A DNA stretch of 64,000 bases from Hyalella azteca (taxonomy: Eukaryota; Arthropoda; Malacostraca; Amphipoda; Hyalellidae), in contig NW_025934720.1 in the NCBI RefSeq assembly GCF_000764305.2, positions 868,001 through 932,000 on the forward strand. Reading direction: 5' to 3'. Under the pieces are notes generated by a model. It saw nothing but the letters and a program-made list of their open reading frames with translations, made no database searches and was not told the origin of the DNA. The position numbers and the translations under genes were made by a program. Shown in pieces: positions 42,391 to 54,700 of this stretch; within the stretch, counting starts at the first letter, position 1; each line of letters begins with the position of its first letter.

Positions 42391-45300
42391 TTAACCTGAA
42401 CATGTAAATCTTTCCTTCATTAATAGATGCCTCTCTTTCCTTTTTTCTTATTATGAAATGGTTTATTGATTAAAGAATAAATGTATTTAAGATGATTAAA
42501 TCAATCGAAGCTAGGGCATGCGAAAGATGTACATAAAATCCGCATTACCGTAGCTAAATGCACTACCCCCCTTGGATTGAATTAACCTCGATCAAAGCTT
42601 TTATATAAGTTGAAAACAAAATGTTTCGAGGATGATTTGTAGCTGCCATTGAGATCAGGTTTTTCTTCAGTTCAACATTTTTTGATGGGCATCGTTTCAT
42701 CAGCTCTTGTCGTCGATTGGGGCAAATTTATTCCTGGCCAAGACTCACAAATTTGTAGCGAAGACTTCAATTTCGTTCAAAATTTTACCTCTAAAAACTT
42801 AACGCTAGTTTTTTATTGATGATATTAATTTTGTATTTACTAAATTAAATAAAACCCTAAAAAATTCATGTAATTCTGTAAAAATTCATTCGTTTTATCA
42901 ATTAAGTCCTCTGATTTAACAAGAAACCGATACACCGTGCATTTATACATTTAATTTAAGATTTACTTGTAGAGACGTGGCGCTTTTTTAAAAAACTTAA
43001 TCTTGTCGTTTACTTACCTTCGAAAAATTCTCATTAAATTCGCGCATTGAACTATAGACTAGAGAAGACAACTATAGAAGACAACTATAGTATATAGAAC
43101 ATAGAAGACAACTAAAGTTTTTAGTTCCCCTTTTAGCTCAATCAGAAGATCATAGAACGTTTGGTTCATTTACTTGTTCGTTAAGGAGGTCCTTGGGATG
43201 TTCTTTCATCTCTGCACGAGGCGAGCTAAAGCTGTAATTGAGCCCTTACCTGTTAAGGAGCGAGCTCTCGACTCTTCCCTCGAGTCCTCGAATGCGCTAA
43301 ATTTGTGTGGTTTAGCTCCGTTTCCCAGGAGACCTTCATTAACTGACGTTAGGGGTAAAGCTAGATTTTTCATTATTGCTCTTTTCAATTCGAGGATCGC
43401 ATGTTTTTCCAACATTTTCCCATGAAAATTCCTTTATTAAATTTTTTCATTATGGAGATGAAGTATGACATTTAGTGCGTAGGGTATATTTAATTATCAT
43501 CTATTGACACGTGTGTTATGATGAAGGCATATTTTCCGAGTTTTTATAAGACATATATATATTTTGCAAATTACTGTTAATTACTTTGACTCCTCAAGGT
43601 AATGAATAAGTTCTTTCAAGTTTTCACGTTTTGAACAACACATCACTAAACAAAATCAATAAATTACAATTGACTATAATCCACAGTTGCTCCAAAATCT
43701 TTCAGCTTCATTTGATCACCACGCGACGACTTACTAAGCTCACCTCGTCTCTAAGAACGATGCTCCTCACTTCTCACATGCGATGAACATTTTTATTATT
43801 GAACAATTGTTTGATGATTTGTCTGAAGCGAGTTATTTTCGCGTAGCGTTTGCCGGATACCGAGCGACCTTGTGTGCTTCTGCACTTTTTTTTGCTGCAC
43901 TCAATCTCGGCGCTCGTCTGAAGTGTGCTGATTCCATAGGCTTTAAGTAATACTACCCGCCCAGTATAATGAGAATAGTATACAAAAATGGCCGCTCTTA
44001 ATTTTTCATTCAAGCAAAATTAAATCTCCGTAAATTCTTCTTGAATCTTAAATTAACCTACACATTTAAACACAAAGGTATACATACATATGAATGAGCT
44101 GTTTTAATAATGCTTAAGTTGAAGTATCGATCAATTATGGAAGTTCAAAACTGCTTTGTGACAAAATAATTGTCCACGAAATTAGTGCCTCAGTTTGTAG
44201 AAGCAAGTGTCGAGTATGCAATCTGTAAAGCACTCGTTATAACATTCATTATAACACCTTTGTAACTCCCATGACCGTGCATCTCGTTGTTTATCTCGTC
44301 TCGCATCTCGTTATCTCTCGTTGTTTCTCGTAGCAACGTTCTTGAGTGACGAGTGATGAGCTGCTGCCTGGCAGTATATCGTGTGTTACGTTTGCTAGTC
44401 GTATGACTAAGTCCAGGCTAGCTATAAGGATGAAGATGGGCAGAGACGAGACTATAAGTTCGGGGAACTGTATTTGGTGGAATCTGGTACACAACTGAAG
44501 TATAAAGGCTTGCTGGCCTTACATGACCTACTATAGACACTATAGTAGTTCTACTTGAATGTGATACTAATACGTAAACACGTAACATCGTGCATCATCG
44601 TCGGTTCAGTTTTACAAAGAACGTCTCTTTGGAATGTAAACGAGTTTCTATTCTAACTTTCATTTTCAATGCGGGCTTATTTTTTGGCCATCATTCATTC
44701 TAGAGGCACCGATCACTATTCTACTATCCTACGTGTGCACAAAAGTACTTCTGTCGTTTGTGCGTGTTGGTTCAAGTTTTCGTAAAGACAAGTTGTGAAA
44801 AGTTAAGTTAGGTGCGTCTTGACGAACTTCCCTGATTATTGATACCTGTTCTTAATATTGACCACGATGGACGCAATCGAGAGCTTTAGAGCGTGTGGCA
44901 TCTAGAATGCTATAATATTAGCATTTCGTAACTTCTTCTCCTTGTCTATGATCTGTCGTCATGGATCAAATAAAGATTATCCTTGTTAATTGTTATTATT
45001 AAATCAATTTATGGTCGGAAACCTAATGTCAGTCATCTTGCGTATAATTTGCTCCATACTTCTACGTGTGAATATTGACAACTATATATCGGCATATTTT
45101 TTTTCTGCTACTGAATTTTCCGGAAGTGTTTTTTCTCTTGGAAGTGCCACCGCACAGGACTTATATAGAGAGACTCGCATTGTGGCGCCGAGAGTTTATA
45201 TTGTGTATTGTAAAATATGAAGGCATTTACCACTAGTTTCTTGAGCATCGACTCCACTTCAGCATTCATGCGTGGGTTCGTTATGGCCACATTAGCAATT

Positions 45301-45734
45301 TTCATCGGCAAGTAAAGCTCGGAGTCTAGCCTTCAGATCCGAAGAGACTTGCGATGCGAATTCATATCTGCATGCCTAGGAAACTAAATTGAGTTTTCGA
45401 GCACATATAGTCTTGTTGTGACCTTGTTTTAATTCAATGGATCGAAGGATATTCTGTTGTTAAGTCCTATTTTGTAGGGTACTTTATGAATATGAGCGTC
45501 TTGAATTTACAAATAATATAGTTATTCGCTTCTTTGTACCGTAATTTTCGAAAATATTTAAAATTCCATCAAATATCTGAGAAAGCTTATTTAGTTCGTC
45601 TTAAAATTTGAAAATACACCGACAGTGAGCAGTCTAGGACAATAGCTGCAGCTTGGGAACTCATCTCTGAATCTTTGGAAAGTCTCGTGCAAATATTTTA
45701 ATTCAATCACCAGGTGCAACGGGAGAATCCTCAC
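42391..45734. other. Non-coding stretch
   Basis: Frames at 43174-43425 and 43206-43415 (minus) overlap in a moderately GC-rich patch, and neither has domains. A short TCTCGTT-rich run lies at 44285-44330. A 15-bp repeat (43062-43116) is listed separately. Confidence 0.4.
43062..43116. repeat. Short 15-bp repeat (AGAAGACAACTATAG)
   Basis: AGAAGACAACTATAG occurs twice back to back and a third time with AAAG at its end after a 15-nt gap. It is minor and of recent slippage type. Confidence 0.6.
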
Positions 45735-46112
45735 AAGCGCACGCCACGCGCACGATCCTCACAAGCGCATGCCACGCGCACGATTCTCATAAGCGCATGC
45801 CACGCGCACGATCCTCACAAGCGCACGCCACGCGCACGATCCTCACAAGCGCATGCCACGCGCACGATTCTCATAAGCGCATGCCACGCGCACGATCCTC
45901 ACAAGTGCATGCCATGACCGTAATCCTCACAAGCGCATGCCACGCGCACGATCCTCACAAGTGCATGCCATGACCGTAATCCTCACAAGCGCATGCCACG
46001 CGCACGATCCTCACAAGCGCACGCCACGCGCACGATCCTCACAAGCGCACGCCACGCGCACGATCCTCACAAGCGCATGCCGCGCGCACGATCCTCACAA
46101 GCACATACCACC
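45735..46112. repeat. 28-bp GC-rich minisatellite with higher-order structure
   Basis: Thirteen full units of 28 bp start with AAG(C/T)GCA at 45735 and run to 46098, then a decayed unit. Variants fall into types. A has GCACGCC, B has GCATGCC, B' has GATTCTCAT, and C has CCATGACCGTAAT. They are ordered A-B'-B, A-B'-B, C-B-C-B, A-A-B*. This implies amplification of a trimer and of a dimer. GC content is far above the flanks. The two plus-strand frames over it (45714-45917, 45937-46146) are repeat artefacts. Confidence 0.9.
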
Positions 46113-47799
46113 ACAAATTAATTTTTTTTCGAAAATGTGTTTATGATTTCCATTATACATTTGAAACGTCTCTACATTAGATCAGTTCAAAAGTGTTGCA
46201 AAACGCATACCCTACATAAGAATTGATAATGAGTGCAGCAGAATGTGAACGTTGCCCAACGTATGGGCTGTCAAAAAGTGAGCGGAATGCTAACGTTGCT
46301 CTACAATCTGCATGAAGCCGCTAAATCATTAAACAGAATGTGAAAGTTTCTTTTGCCCAGTTTGCCGCAGTCGACACTCGCGGTTTTATTTTGAAGCGCC
46401 ACAAATTGAGGAAACATTCGTGCAATTCTTCGGGCCGAAATTGCGCGGCAGGCGTTGCGGCCTCAGATGGCTTTGATATTCAAGGGGCAAGCCTTTGGGG
46501 GAAGACGCGCCTGACCCTTTGGCAAGCCGGACAAAAATGTCCCCACGATAACATTTCGATATACGAAGCTTTTGATCTCGATTGATTGGCGTCATATTGA
46601 GACGGAACGTTCCACGCATACGCTCTCTGCGAGTCCCTCTCAGAGGTGACGTGACGTGCTGGTGTGGGGAGAAAAATGTGTTTGTCTTAATTCTGGAGGA
46701 AGTTGTATTGTGTGGGTATTATTGTCTCGTCTTGATTGTGAAGGGGGTTATTGTGATGACGATAGTGTCTCGTCTTTATTGTGAAGGGGTTATCGTGTGA
46801 ATGATGCATTGCGAGCCAATAATGTGGCAGTGAACTGCCGACTACGTGTGGATCATAACACCGTTGAACGCTCTGCATCTTTCTTTACGAATAACTTAGG
46901 TCTCGTCGTTTAATTTACGGCGTTCATGTTTCTTACGTTCAATTCTATTTACTTGCACTTCTCAGAGAAGTATGGAGAACATTGCGTGTAACTTCTTATA
47001 CTAATTTTCATTACTACTGTAACTACCTTGCTAAATTTAGTTCACGCAACGAAATCTTTTTGTATGTTAGATGATTACTGCGTAGCTAATTATAAAGGAG
47101 TCCTGATGTTCAATGAAATCTCGAAAGCAAGTATCTTGTCATTGATTATCTGTTTTTATTGCTAATTTTGTGACTTCAATTTCATTTCACCCCAAATCAG
47201 AACAACATTTGGAGAAATCTTGATTTCGAATGCAGTTGAACTGGTAAAATTCAAAATGTGATGTAAGGGTTTTTCAATTTGAAAATCTTCTCAAGGTATA
47301 ATTTAGGGACTCTCAATTTATCTAGTCGGGCATGTCTCACCGAACGTGCGTTTTATCAAGTCTTTATTGCGTGAGACTCAAAAGCGCGGCCTGATGGCGC
47401 TCGGTGAGTCGAGTGAAATTGCGCGATGAATCGACTATCATTTGCCTGAAGCTGACTTTGCATTGTAATTAAAGCGAGACTCATTTACAATAATGCAGTG
47501 ATCGATAAACCTATGCAGGTCATGCCCGTCGATTGCGTAAGTTTCTTGTGGGTGGATTTTATTAATATCATCCTCTTAATCAACCTCTTGTTCGTTATAA
47601 GTGACGCATATTCGTTTAGATTAGAGTTCGAAGACTGATTAGGAAATATTTCAATATATTGAGAGTTTTTCAGTTCGAGGGTTTGAAAATTAATTTTTGA
47701 AGCAATCTTGTTACGCTTTTATTCGTAAAATCACGTAAAATTTTCTTTACAATCAACAGCCTCGAGTTGGCGCAACCTGGCTAGACGCGCCGTCGACTA
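46113..47799. other. Non-coding stretch
   Basis: A GC-richer patch at 46340-46620 has frames on both strands (46340-46585 plus, 46386-46619 minus) without domains. A roughly 43-bp duplication containing GTCTCGTCTT and GTGAAGGGG lies at 46724-46797. The remainder is AT-rich. Confidence 0.45.
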
Positions 47800-47960
47800 C
47801 CCATCTCTAGAGAGATGGGGAGTCGATGACTCCCCATCTCTCTAGAGATGGGGACTATAACCATCTCATCTAGATGGTTATAGTCCCCATCTCAAACTAT
47901 ATATAGTTTATATACTATATACTATAGTTCCCATCTCAAACTATAACCATCTCATCTAGA
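47800..47960. repeat. Cluster of long perfect palindromes
   Basis: Palindrome 1 (47800-47852) has perfect 25-bp arms beginning CCCATCTCTAGAGAGATGG around a 3-nt centre. Palindrome 2 (47845-47893) has perfect 22-bp arms beginning GAGATGGGGACTATAACC around CATCT, and shares GAGATGGG with palindrome 1. It is followed by AAACTATATATAGTTT, a perfect 16-bp palindrome, and by further copies of CCCATCTCAAACTATA and ACCATCTCATCTAGA. The perfection of the arms indicates recent origin or conversion. It may be a foldback element or template-switch product. Confidence 0.85.
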
Positions 47961-48636
47961 GTCTCTTATTTCATTAAGCACATTTTTGGAGTAGATGATT
48001 TCGGCCTAAATTCAATCTCATGTGTTCGAGTCTCATGTAATTTTTTAAGATTTTGGTATTCATTACCGTATGTTGGAATTGTTCTTTGCAAAGCGGGTCG
48101 AGTTTAACAAATAATTATTTTTAATAATTATTGAGTTGCTATCTAATTGTAATTATCCTGAGGTTTCACGAAATTCGACAACAACATCCGCCTTGCCTCA
48201 GGATGACTTTTTTCATCCTTTGTACCCTTTAAATTAAAACTTAATCATGGAGCAACCATGTTTTAGCGTATGTTCTTACGCATTCTATTTCACCAAATCC
48301 ATTTCCCTCAAATTGTTTTCTATTGTTTAATTTTCAATTACTGTTTGGTATTGAATCAAACCATTAGAAATTATCCCATATATACATCTAAATATAGTAA
48401 GGATACATCTGACTCCTGTGTCTGGCTCTCGGTTCATGACGAGGAAGCGATTTATTTATTCAGAATTGATATCATGACTCTAATAAGATTGAAACTTAGG
48501 ACGCAGCTCAGTTCATGATGAGCAGTCAAACCACGTATTTAGATTGATCTCATGCATGTCTGGTATAAGATTACTAGATATGCTACACTAGCTGGTTCTT
48601 GAGGTAGGCTCTCCGTTTTTGCGACCCCTTTATTAT
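47961..48636. other. Non-coding stretch, nothing recognised
   Basis: AT-rich. The frame at 48270-48518 is hydrophobic and unsupported. Confidence 0.45.
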
Positions 48637-48700
48637 ATTACGCCATATTATTTGTTATGGTGTAATACAAATAATATTTGTATTACGCCATATTATTTGT
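48637..48700. repeat. Nested direct and inverted repeats
   Basis: ATTACGCCATATTATTTGT (19 nt) occurs at 48637-48655 and exactly again at 48682-48700. Between them TATGGTGTAATACAAAT (48656-48672) pairs with ATTTGTATTACGCCATA (48676-48692) with one mismatch. One inverted and one direct copy of the same word suggest template switching. Confidence 0.75.
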
Positions 48701-48774
48701 TCGCCGTATCAATCTGGCGCGACGACGAGCTGAGCCGTTGCGGTTCCCTCGCTGTCACGGAGCGTTAAGGAGAC

Positions 48775-49145
48775 ACGAGGCTCCTTAATTCCAGGTACTC
48801 TCGTAAAAGCGCCAGAAAATACAAAAAAATTATGGCCTGCCTGAAAATGACAATTAGATGATGAGCCCATATTATTGGCATAACAAAAAAACTAATTTTA
48901 TGGTTGAAAAAACTGTGCTATAATCCTGAACAAAAATTATTGTCATGAGTATTTTTAAACTCTTTAGTGAGGCTCGTTCCAGCTACTCTAATAAGAGCGC
49001 CTGAAAATCAACAATAATTTCAGTGCAAAAAAGAGAGTAAAATAGATGCTGAGCCAATGTTATTGCCAAAAAATTAATTTTATAACAGACTAAATTCTGC
49101 AAAATTCTTGGTCAATATCATTATCATGAGTTATTAACGACTACA
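48775..49145. repeat. Diverged tandem duplication, about 190 bp
   Basis: Copy 1 (about 48775-48965) and copy 2 (about 48969-49140) share, in order, GAGGCTC, then ACTCT, then GAGC-like AAGAGCGCC(A/T)GAAAAT, then GATG(A/C)TGAGCC, TTATTG(G/C)CA, AATTTTAT, and TCATGAGT. Identity is moderate. No coding content. Confidence 0.55.
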
Positions 49146-50640
49146 TTAAATATAGTAATGATAAAATCAAATTTATCGTTCTGCTTATTACAATTGATTT
49201 TCGTTAACTTTTGGAAATAATCTGACAATCTGCTTGTAATCTTTCTGAATCATTAATGATTTCCTGTATGTGTTCGATAACTTTTCTCTATTCTGCGCTT
49301 CTCGTTTGTACGTAAAAGCTATTAGGTCACCTAGACCTATACAGGTTGGGCAAAGTTACGAAAAACTCTGAAAATGAACAAACATTAACAAATAAAATCT
49401 CACCTTTGAGGCTATTTCTTCCTTATTTTATAGGAGTTTTGAATACAAATAGTGAAGCAATTCCAGTGAATCTTGGGGCTATTAGCCTATTACTAAAGAA
49501 GTTTAAGGATTTAAAATTCCTTACCTACATTTCTTTTAAAGTCTGCATAAATGGACGTGATTAAATGCTTGTCTTGGCATAGGTCAAAAGTAAAGCAGGC
49601 GATGGTTTGACCAGGAACCTTCCATTTATCACTGCTATGAGGACCAATTCTTGAAATCTTCAACACTGAACGCTTTGAAACGTTTGTCGTCAGGAGCAGA
49701 GGTTTCACGAGCATTAAAGCCGCTATGCTGTTGGATCCAGATTTCTGCAGATCTGCACTACCTTTAGATTTTCCGTAAATTTGGTTGTTTTTTGATCCTT
49801 TAAAAAAATTATCAAATTAATTTTCGACAATCTTTTCAATAAACTTCGACTCGTGACTTTGACCGGTCAATATTTGTTTGGATTAACGATTTTCTTTTTT
49901 CCAGAAGACAGTGATTACATTTATGATATGAATAAAACTTAACATTCATCGTTGAGCAACTCATGAAAAGTCGATCATTCTTCAGTTTTTATTACACTAG
50001 CGCCTGTTACACGACCACTACAAGTTTTTCACCTCTGTAAGTCCAATTGTGTCACTTTCATACAGTAATAACCAATTTTGTGAAAGCTGTATAAACGGCT
50101 TATTGAATAAACCTCCAAAAATCAACAAGAATAAAGAAAAGATTTGAAGACTTGTCGAATTTTGGGCGTACAATGAATGTATGAATGTAAATAGACAATA
50201 AAAGAACTTGAGAATTCATTAGCGTGAGTCCATCATACGCACATTATTCGAAATTTAGAATGTTGTAGCCTAACACTTTTTTTCGTTTATATTATAAGTT
50301 GCTAGGCCCTAATTTCAGTACCCAGGTCGGAGGTAATTACTGACCCAAGAGATGGTTCTTCTTCAGAGCTTTTATCTCGTATTCACACTCAGAAACACCA
50401 ATGGGTCACATTATCCAAACAATGACAGACTTTCTGCACGTTACCAGGATACCGAGTCTATCTGGGTCAGGATATAGCTCACACTACGGCAAAAGGAGCA
50501 TCGATATTTGGATAAAGACCCACACAATTCTGTGAGTACTACCTAGGCGCCATAAACACCCCTCTAAGGTTAGCTAAATGCCAGTGTTAAGCCAGGGTAA
50601 TGACCTCAAGTGCCACTTCATGCTCAAAAATATTTGTTTG
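49146..50640. other. Non-coding stretch, nothing recognised
   Basis: AT-rich. Frames at 49346-49564 and 49511-49714 (minus) overlap and lack domains. Confidence 0.45.
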
Positions 50641-50943
50641 TTGAAGAATTCTATGGTAACGTTGGTATACATGTACTTAGATGTTTCTTAGTGGATAAGT
50701 TTATAGAAAAATGATTATTAACGGAGGCTATTATTTAGAATTAACGCAGTCTATTTTATGACTAGAAGTAATTAATTGAATTTGTTTCTTGATGACTATT
50801 TGTTTGTCGAAGGATTCTATGGTAACGCTGGTATACATGTACTTGGATATTTCTTAGTGGATAAGTTCCGGAAAAATTATTATTAACGGGGGCTATTATT
50901 TAGAATTAACGGAGTCTATTTTATGACTAGAAGTAATTAGTGA
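50641..50943. repeat. Tandem duplication of about 140 bp (166-bp offset)
   Basis: ATTCTATGGTAACG at 50648 recurs at 50814 (offset 166). The copies share GGTATACATGTACTT, TTCTTAGTGGATAAGTT, GGCTATTATTTAGAATTAAC and TCTATTTTATGACTAGAAG with few differences, so this is a fairly recent duplication. Confidence 0.8.
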
Positions 50944-51132
50944 ATTGGGCTAGCCGGTAGTTGGTTTTAGCGCGACAAGATGCCAGTGAATTGGTCGCCT
51001 TGTTCATGTGCTTGTAAAACATATCTAAGTTTTGTAAAAGTCAATTGTTATCGACCACAGCAGAATTCAGTGCGTTGGGAGATTTATAGTAATTCACAAC
51101 AAAATATCAGTGGTTCCGGCCACTTACGTCAA

Positions 51133-51750
51133 TTATCAATTACGGCTAAATATTAGCGCGTCGTACTGCTTGTTATCAGTCACGGCAAAAAAGTGGCGCG
51201 TCGGACTGCTTGTTATCGGTCACGACAAAGTATTAGCGCGTCGGACTGCTTGTCATCTGTCACGACAAAATATTAGCGCGTCGGACGTCTTGTTATCAGT
51301 CACGGCAAAATATTAGAGCGTCGGGAGTCTTGTTATCAGTCACGGCAAAATATTAGCGCGTCGTACTGCTTGTTATCAGCCACGGCAAAATATTAGCGCG
51401 TCGGACTGCTTGTTATCAGCCACGGCCAATTATTAGCGTGTCGGACTGCTTGTTATCAGTCACGGCAAAATATTAGCGCATCGGGCGTCTTGTTATCAGT
51501 CACGGCGAAATATTAGCACGTCGGACTGCTCGTTATCAGTCACGGCAACATATTAGCGCGTCGGGCGTCTGGTTATCAGTCACTGCAAAATATTAGCTCG
51601 TCGGACTGCTTGTTATCAGTCACGGCGAAATATTAGCGCGTCGGGCGTCTTGTTATCAGTCACGGCAAAATATTAGCGCGTCGGACTGCTTGTTATCAGT
51701 CACGGCGAAATATTGGCCCGTCGAACGACTTGTTATCCTTCAGGACGACT
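51133..51750. repeat. 40-bp minisatellite, 15 full copies
   Basis: Units start TTATCAGTCACGGC at 51133 and every 40 bp to 51693, with a decayed unit at 51733. The end of the unit is either GGACTGCTTG or GGGCGTCTTG; from 51453 to 51692 the two alternate, forming an 80-bp dimeric higher-order repeat. The short frame at 51110-51316 is a repeat artefact. Confidence 0.9.
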
Positions 51751-54700
51751 TGCGCGATGAGCAGCCTATCTGTTTCCTGATGTAATCAGCGCCCAGTCAC
51801 GTTCTGCCTCTTCGGAGCAATCGTCTGGGCGGAATTGTGATGAGCTGTCCGAAGGAACTCGAATATCTTTCCCGAATTCATCGACTATTTCAGCAAATGG
51901 CAATCGTTTTCATTCGGACATCGGTAGTTCTACGACGCTGGGAATATTTCTTGCGAGATTCCATCTGTCGGTAATCGCTCGAAGCTGCGGATATCCGCTC
52001 ACTTCAAAATCCGTATTTATTTGGGGAGTCGTCTGCACATTTCATTATTGGGAGAAACATCAACGTTGAAGGTCTAAAATAATTCAATATATACAGAATA
52101 TAAGAATATAAAATACATTGATTTATTCATATCTTATGATAATATATCATAGATGATAACAATTTATAATTTTATAATATAATACTATATTGTATATAAT
52201 ATAACAATGAAAAAATACTACTGCTTCGCTTTTTTACATTAGAAAAATTATAACCCTGTAATTTATCTTTAACCTCATAATTTAGGCTAACTATTGGCAA
52301 AGTATTTCGAGTTAACTAAATATCAATGTTTAATCAGGAAAAAATTATCATCTAACACTTAAATTTTAGTTCAAAGTTCATAATTGCTCCCTTTGGACAC
52401 TCATATCAAAACGCCGAGTGATTATATAATTAACGACACAATTTTTTGCTTGACTTTTGAACAGGTTTTCTAAAACTTTTCGCCTGTCATAATCATTCCG
52501 TCGAAAGTAATTTAACGACTCAGAAAAATCTTTGTCGATCTTGCTCAGCAATCTTTGGCTCAAATTTAATAATAAGTTTATAGGAAAATATTTCACATTT
52601 GACATGATTTCCACTGAAATTCATGATTTCAATCAATCTATTCACTAGTGCTTAACTGATCTATTTTGCAACCTTCTCAGAATTAGAAATCATAATTTTT
52701 TGGAGCTGCATTGCTAATTTTCTATTCGAAATCTTCAAATATCTCATTTTTCACTTTCACATTAAGGTTTTGTTTACGAGCTATTTTTTCATACCAATCT
52801 GGAACTGGTGCAACAGTCATATTATTTTTGTGAATTATAAAATGATCACTTCAACGAGACTTCTTGATGTTGATTTGATCATTTGATGTGCTTGGCTTCG
52901 ACATATTTTATTAGTGATACCATTTTCGTAATTATACATTCGTGGGTAGAGAAGGTGGGATCTGGAGAAGGTAGTTCGCCGGTCTAAAGTCTTAGTTCTG
53001 AAACTAGCACTTTAAATTAAGTAAAAGGAAGTACGGGTAAATTGTGGACCTAAGAGGAGGATATTCGCTTTTAATTTTGTTTCTTCTTGGTTATCTTCGA
53101 TGTTTTCATCAAAAATAGAGAACTGATGTTTGCAATGATATTTTCATTTTTCCGAACCAAGCACAACAGATTACATTTTTACAATTTTTATTTTTTACGG
53201 TCTACATACGTAAGATCTCGGCGTACTTCTTGCAAGCTATCACAGAGACCAATTTTCTGGCTGCGATCATCAAATGACACGTGCACTGAGGTTTGCGTCA
53301 GGCTTGGAATGATAATACAAACAAAAGTAAGGCAAAATATGTAAAGATTTTTCAGTATTTATATTGTTGAAAATAGCTGGCATGATTGCGAACCAAAGAA
53401 AGAAATAACTGCGTAAATAAAATGCATGTTGTTATTTAAACGCTCAAAAACGATAGCGCTGAATAGCGATGTGAGGCGTCTGGCTTGGCAGCAATCGTCA
53501 GAAACCCTTCCAAAAATAAATGTAAACCTCTTTTTAGATGAGGTTTAATTTCAAAGATTGCGCACACGGCATCTGATTACCCCGACTCCTGGGCACCCGC
53601 AGCTCCTACTCAGAACTACTTCTATTTCAAGGGGTAACTCACTCCTGTATTACTTGCCTTAATTTTATTCATCTTTTTATGTTACATTGAGATCATTTTT
53701 GCAATCACTGTTTCATATTAATAAGTACCGAAAGAATATTGTAAAAAATGTAAAATAACAATGTGAAATGATATGTATTTAAAAATGTAAAATACTATTT
53801 TAAAATAAACTTATGTAAAAAATGTAAAATAGTAGTGTATAATGACATTGTTGATGCCCTTTTCAGAAAAAAACTCCACATAGTAAAGTAAAGAAATAAC
53901 GCCGTACTCAACTATTCCTGGGCGTTGTGCGAAAAATAATACTCCTTGGAAAAACATAGGACGAACTTCTGACAGGAAGATGACGAGGCGAAACAGATTT
54001 TGTGAGAAAAATTCCTGGCGACAACCATATTCTGTAGCTAACTCGTTAAGAAAATAACATTGAAATAAAAAACATTCGCGGGCTTGTCAAAAATTCTTAG
54101 TCGCATGCTACGTGCCAGTGATTCAGTTTGTGCACAAAAATATTGGAATTATTCGAACGAATATATATAGAGATACTAGCTTATTCTCTGCCGCCAATTT
54201 CCGCAGTGACAGTAAAAAGTCAACCCTATGAATGTCTTGTGTTACTTAGTAAAAATTTGATTCTAGTTTTGACTACGATGGCTGCTCCATTTCTAATTTT
54301 AAAATTTTTCTAGGGAAAAAAGAAAAGTAGTGCCACAGCAGGGGTTAGTTTTATTCAATTTTTGCGCTGCTAAATATTAATTGCAATCGTTGTGTTTTTC
54401 TAATGAAATATCACTCTTTTCTCTACTTGTGAGTTAAAAACTGCATTGTGTTTTTTTATCGTCTCATGCACATGTTCATGCATTAATCTTAATTATCAAA
54501 AGGTTTTAAATGAGCAAAATTTATGTTTCAATCACACAAGTTACTTGTCGCACTCGGCCATAGTTTTAGCGCACAAAAACTTTGTTTAAAATGATCACAT
54601 AATTGTTCGTAACTGATTGAAGCAGGATGTACAGGTCGCGAACATGGCATGCAGTAGCTGCTTCATATTTGAGAACGTTACCGTACCTCAAGGCTCGATG

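Noticed and set aside
45714..46146. His/Arg/Ala-rich repeat protein
   Set aside because: It is the translation of the 28-bp array; cycling through frames every 84 nt is expected of a non-triplet repeat.
48000..48040. tRNA T-arm-like GTGTTCGAGTCTCATG
   Set aside because: No cloverleaf could be folded around it; the acceptor and anticodon arms are missing.
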